Origin: a bacterium
GTDB taxonomy: Bacteria; Babelota; Babeliae; Babelales; CAIQNR01
Assembly: GCA_947502805.1 (NCBI GenBank)
Contig: CANNBR010000043.1
Coordinates: forward strand, 1-7,423
Direction of reading: 5' to 3'
Length of the DNA: 7,423 nt
The first letter of the stretch is position 1. Each line of letters opens with the position of its first letter. Position numbers and translations under genes: made by a program. The notes under the pieces were generated by a model. The model did not search any database and was not told the origin of the DNA. It saw only the letters and a list, made by a program, of their open reading frames with translations. Below, piece by piece: positions 5,309 to 7,423 of the stretch.

Positions 5309-5818
5309 TTATTTTTTCCCCACACTCTCTTCTTTATCAAGCAACTGCTTCAACTCTTCAGTCGAAACCATTGGAACATCAATCATCGACTCTGAATGTT
5401 GTTCATTTGCCTGATGTAAATAAGGCGACTCCGCCTTACCAACTACCGGCAACCCTGCTTGTATCCACCCGGCCGTACCAGCTGCATATTCATAAGCATC
5501 AAAACCTTGAGCTTTTAAATCGCGTGCGGCACTAGCACTGGCAGTACAAGAATAATTTGCGCAATAAATAACAATCTTGGCTGACTTAGGCCACCCCTTT
5601 GCAACATCTGAGACTTTATCAAAGTCTACTTGGATGGAGCCAGGAATATGACAATCATCATACAATTCTTTTGCCAACACATTAACCACTATAAGAGTTG
5701 GTTCTTTTTCTTTTTTCTTCCCAAATTCACATCCAGAAAGAACTAGTAAAGAAACAACCGCCATACCAGTAAAAGTGAACCTCTTAAAATGCACATTTTT
5801 CAACATACTCATCTTCAT
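5309..5818 (-). CDS. Rhodanese-like domain lipoprotein
   Basis: The 169-residue product is a single-domain rhodanese homologue exported as a lipoprotein. The signal sequence has basic residues (K2, K7, K12, R13), a hydrophobic core and lipobox LSGC with the lipidated Cys30, then a charged linker KKKEKEP. The rhodanese domain spans about 41-127: HIPGS (57-61), active-site region VIYCANYSCTAS with candidate catalytic Cys86 and a second Cys91, AARDLKAQGF (97-106), and GTAGWIQAGLPV (114-125). The Asp usual in the early rhodanese strand appears as Asn46. The active-site loop, with two cysteines five apart, could act in sulphur transfer or thiol redox at the membrane; the substrate is not evident. 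AAGAGG lies 6 nt before the ATG at 5818. A promoter candidate sits just upstream and two tRNA genes follow without a gap. Confidence 0.87.
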   Translation of the reverse strand: MKMSMLKNVHFKRFTFTGMAVVSLLVLSGCEFGKKKEKEPTLIVVNVLAKELYDDCHIPGSIQVDFDKVSDVAKGWPKSAKIVIYCANYSCTASASAARDLKAQGFDAYEYAAGTAGWIQAGLPVVGKAESPYLHQANEQHSESMIDVPMVSTEELKQLLDKEESVGKK

Positions 5819-5850
5819 TAGGAACCTCTTTTTATTTCAAACGTTCGTTC

Positions 5851-5879
5851 ACTTTAGCATAATACTTTTCATCTGCCAA
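5851..5879 (-). promoter_or_regulatory. Candidate promoter for the rhodanese-like gene and tRNAs
   Basis: On the minus strand the boxes are -35 TTGGCA (5874-5879, five of six), a 17-nt spacer and -10 TAAAGT (5851-5856, four of six). The predicted start near 5844 would give a leader of about 25 nt carrying the AAGAGG ribosome-binding site. The -35 also forms one arm of a 6-bp hairpin (5874-5890). Confidence 0.45.
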
Positions 5880-5890
5880 CTTTCTTGGCA
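5874..5890 (-). other. Perfect 6-bp inverted repeat after lepB
   Basis: TGCCAA and TTGGCA are exact reverse complements separated by 5 nt, starting 10 nt after the lepB stop. No U-tract follows, so it is not a canonical terminator. It overlaps the predicted -35 box of the next gene and could be a protein-binding site or an RNA 3'-end hairpin. Confidence 0.4.
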
Positions 5891-5899
5891 TACCACTGA

Positions 5900-6775
5900 C
5901 TACGAAACTATTTGCAAGAATCGAGACCACCTAAAGCGGGTCCAGAAGGAGATAGGGTGCATAATCAAATCAGCAATCAGCCAGTTAGCGGTTGTATCGA
6001 GAGAAAAAATGCGAAATGCTATCTTTCCATGAATAAGCTTACCGTCTAGTGGCCCCCATCCACGGCTGTCCCAACTTCCTAAACGATTATCCCCCATTGC
6101 CCAGTACTTATTTTCGCCTAGGTGCACATCATACGTATCGCTCATATCGCTACCAGGAATTTGACCATCAACAGGAGTGTGTGGAAAACGTTCTGGGGCA
6201 TAGCCATGCTCTGCGTATCTTCGTTGAATTTGTTTTACCAACATTCCATTCATCTTATAAAAAGGCTGGTCTTGATAACTGAAGGCTGGGTCATATGATC
6301 TAAATGTTTGTGTTTGTATATCAATCGGAACAAGTGAATAGTTGTTAACATATGGCTCATCCAACTTATCACCATTGCGATACACAACAGGTTTGCCATC
6401 TTCTATTTTTCCTTCAATATGGTCACCAGGAATTCCGATTACTCGTTTGGTCCAATTTTCAGGCCCCCAAATATAATGCTCAAATAAACTCATTAACTTA
6501 TTTTCTGAGTAACGATATACGGGCTCGTTAAACGTAATAATTTCTCCACGCTTTGGTTTACGAAAGCTGTAGGTAAACTTATCTGCAAAAAACATTTCTC
6601 CAACCAACATTGTTGTTTCCATAGAGCCAGTTGGCACACGGTACAATCCATAGCCCCAGGTACGAATAACAAAGGCAAGCGGCAAAAGCCAAAGCAATGT
6701 TTGGGCATAATCAACGATCACCCCTTTGTTCGGTCGATTCCACCAGGTAATAAAATTACGAATTTTCTGCATCAT
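5900..6775 (-). CDS. lepB: Signal peptidase I
   Basis: Type I signal peptidase removes signal peptides from exported proteins at the outer face of the cytoplasmic membrane, using a Ser-Lys dyad. The protein has 291 residues. One N-terminal membrane segment lies at about 20-40. Box B VPTGSMETT carries catalytic Ser51; box D WTKRVIGIPGD carries catalytic Lys110; box E GDNRLGSWDSRGWGPL is at 228-243. All are intact. Residues about 120-225 form the variable beta-domain. A C-terminal amphipathic stretch ends in FWTRFRWSRFLQIV. Only one clear transmembrane helix is seen, against two in E. coli LepB. Start is ATG 6775 or the adjacent ATG 6772; AGGAG overlapping the stop of the preceding M23 gene lies about 10 nt upstream. 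The 13-nt gap implies co-transcription with that peptidase gene. Confidence 0.97.
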   Translation of the reverse strand: MMQKIRNFITWWNRPNKGVIVDYAQTLLWLLPLAFVIRTWGYGLYRVPTGSMETTMLVGEMFFADKFTYSFRKPKRGEIITFNEPVYRYSENKLMSLFEHYIWGPENWTKRVIGIPGDHIEGKIEDGKPVVYRNGDKLDEPYVNNYSLVPIDIQTQTFRSYDPAFSYQDQPFYKMNGMLVKQIQRRYAEHGYAPERFPHTPVDGQIPGSDMSDTYDVHLGENKYWAMGDNRLGSWDSRGWGPLDGKLIHGKIAFRIFSLDTTANWLIADLIMHPISFWTRFRWSRFLQIVS

Positions 6776-6788
6776 ATTTACTTAACTC

Positions 6789-7423
6789 CTACATAAGAAC
6801 TGAAAGTGGATTTACTCTTTTTCCATAAGAATATACTTCAAAATGAAGATGGGAAGCATCATTTCCACGTGACCTGGACCTTACTGCTCCCGTTGCTCCT
6901 ACTGAGCCAATTACTTTTCCACGAGCCACTTCTTGCCCTGCTTTTACGTACCGAGCATGTAAGTGGGCATACCGTGTTTTATATTTATGATTATGGAGAA
7001 TTACTATGCAGTTTCCATATCCATTGTGTAAATAGGATTCAACGACAATCCCGGATGCTGCTGCCTGAACAGGAGTTCCTCGTGGGCAGGCCATATCAAT
7101 ACCATAATGAAACTTCCAAACCCTTTTACCAATTTTTCGTGGCCCAAACGGAGAGCTTAACCAATATTTTGAGCGCTCAACAGGAGAAGAAAATAAGAAG
7201 TCATGATCAGCTTTTGCAATTTTTGGTTCTTCTTCAAACACAATCGGACGGCTTGAAGTTCCTTGAATTACCTGTTTTTGCCCACCTCGTCGGAGACGAC
7301 GCACAACACGAACTTTTTTCTTTTGTACTTGCTGCTGCCATTGCTGTGTATCAAACATTTTGGCAAGTACTTGATCCATATTGTATTGCTTAGCAAATTC
7401 AACCGCACCTGCTCGTAAATAAC
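6789..7423 (-). CDS. M23 (LytM-type) metallopeptidase, 5' end cut by window edge
   Basis: This is a zinc endopeptidase-like domain of the M23 family, which cleaves peptidoglycan peptides or regulates amidases in the envelope. The frame stays open to the right edge. The ATG at 7379 lacks a Shine-Dalgarno and is preceded in frame by protein-like sequence (YLRAGAVEFAKQYN), so the gene very probably starts outside the window. Counting from that Met: a Lys/Arg-rich segment at 20-36, then the catalytic domain from about 72. It holds SSPFGPRK, HYGID (zinc ligands His91 and Asp95), RYAHLH (His139) and SHLHFEV (His177, and His179 as ligand). All catalytic positions are present. The usual short Gly-to-His loop before HLHFE is lengthened by about seven residues rich in Arg and Ser. 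Any signal peptide or membrane anchor would lie upstream of the window. It is followed closely by lepB. Confidence 0.93.
   Translation of the reverse strand, partial: YLRAGAVEFAKQYNMDQVLAKMFDTQQWQQQVQKKKVRVVRRLRRGGQKQVIQGTSSRPIVFEEEPKIAKADHDFLFSSPVERSKYWLSSPFGPRKIGKRVWKFHYGIDMACPRGTPVQAAASGIVVESYLHNGYGNCIVILHNHKYKTRYAHLHARYVKAGQEVARGKVIGSVGATGAVRSRSRGNDASHLHFEVYSYGKRVNPLSVLM

Noticed and set aside
5232..5535. Plus-strand frames over tRNA-Cys and the rhodanese-like gene
   Set aside because: They read through a tRNA gene and antisense to a supported coding gene; this type of spurious ORF is common over tRNAs.
6806..7393. Plus-strand open frame of 195 codons
   Set aside because: It lies exactly antisense to the M23 gene, which has all family motifs; its translation is low-complexity Leu/Phe-rich with no domain, and no ribosome-binding site is seen.

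Overview
All recognisable genes in this window lie on the minus strand, so the biological order runs from high to low coordinates. The base composition is AT-rich. The gene set is that of a Gram-negative-type bacterium: a lipoprotein with a lipobox, signal peptidase I, a LytM-type peptidase, HU, two tRNAs with encoded CCA, and SUF iron-sulphur assembly genes. Compact spacing, hairpin terminators with U-tracts and many short secreted or membrane proteins would fit a reduced-genome, host-associated lineage. From general family resemblance I lean towards Candidatus Dependentiae (TM6/Babeliae). This is an inference at modest confidence, not something the sequence proves.

Layout in transcription order. 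(1) Right edge: the C-terminal part of an M23 (LytM-type) peptidase gene, running off the window, then lepB (signal peptidase I) 13 nt later. (2) A candidate promoter lies in the short gap after lepB. It precedes a rhodanese-like lipoprotein gene whose stop codon is only 2 nt from the 5' end of tRNA-Cys(GCA). tRNA-Leu(UAA) follows 29 nt later, so these probably share a transcript. (3) A TTGACA-type promoter and an HU-family gene, closed by a strong intrinsic terminator. (4) A two-gene unit: a small FUN14-like three-helix membrane protein with a strong Shine-Dalgarno, then a stand-alone GspE/MshE N-terminal-like domain with an acidic tail, again closed by a terminator. (5) An orphan exported helical protein with a signal peptide and a C-terminal membrane segment, followed by a hairpin closely resembling the previous terminator. 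(6) A well-formed promoter driving sufC-sufB-sufD with overlapping reading frames. sufD runs off the left edge.

How they work together: SufC (ATPase), SufB (scaffold) and SufD form the SufBC2D complex for Fe-S cluster assembly. No cysteine desulfurase gene (sufS) is visible. LepB, the lipoprotein, the exported protein and the M23 peptidase belong to envelope biogenesis. HU is nucleoid housekeeping. The least explained unit is the FUN14-like / solo GspE_N-like pair. The most unusual version of a known protein is SufD, which begins about 140 residues 'late' compared with the E. coli protein. I see no CRISPR array, insertion sequence, phage gene or toxin-antitoxin pair, and no stretch above 300 bases without a gene. 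Nothing here is clearly a wholly new system.
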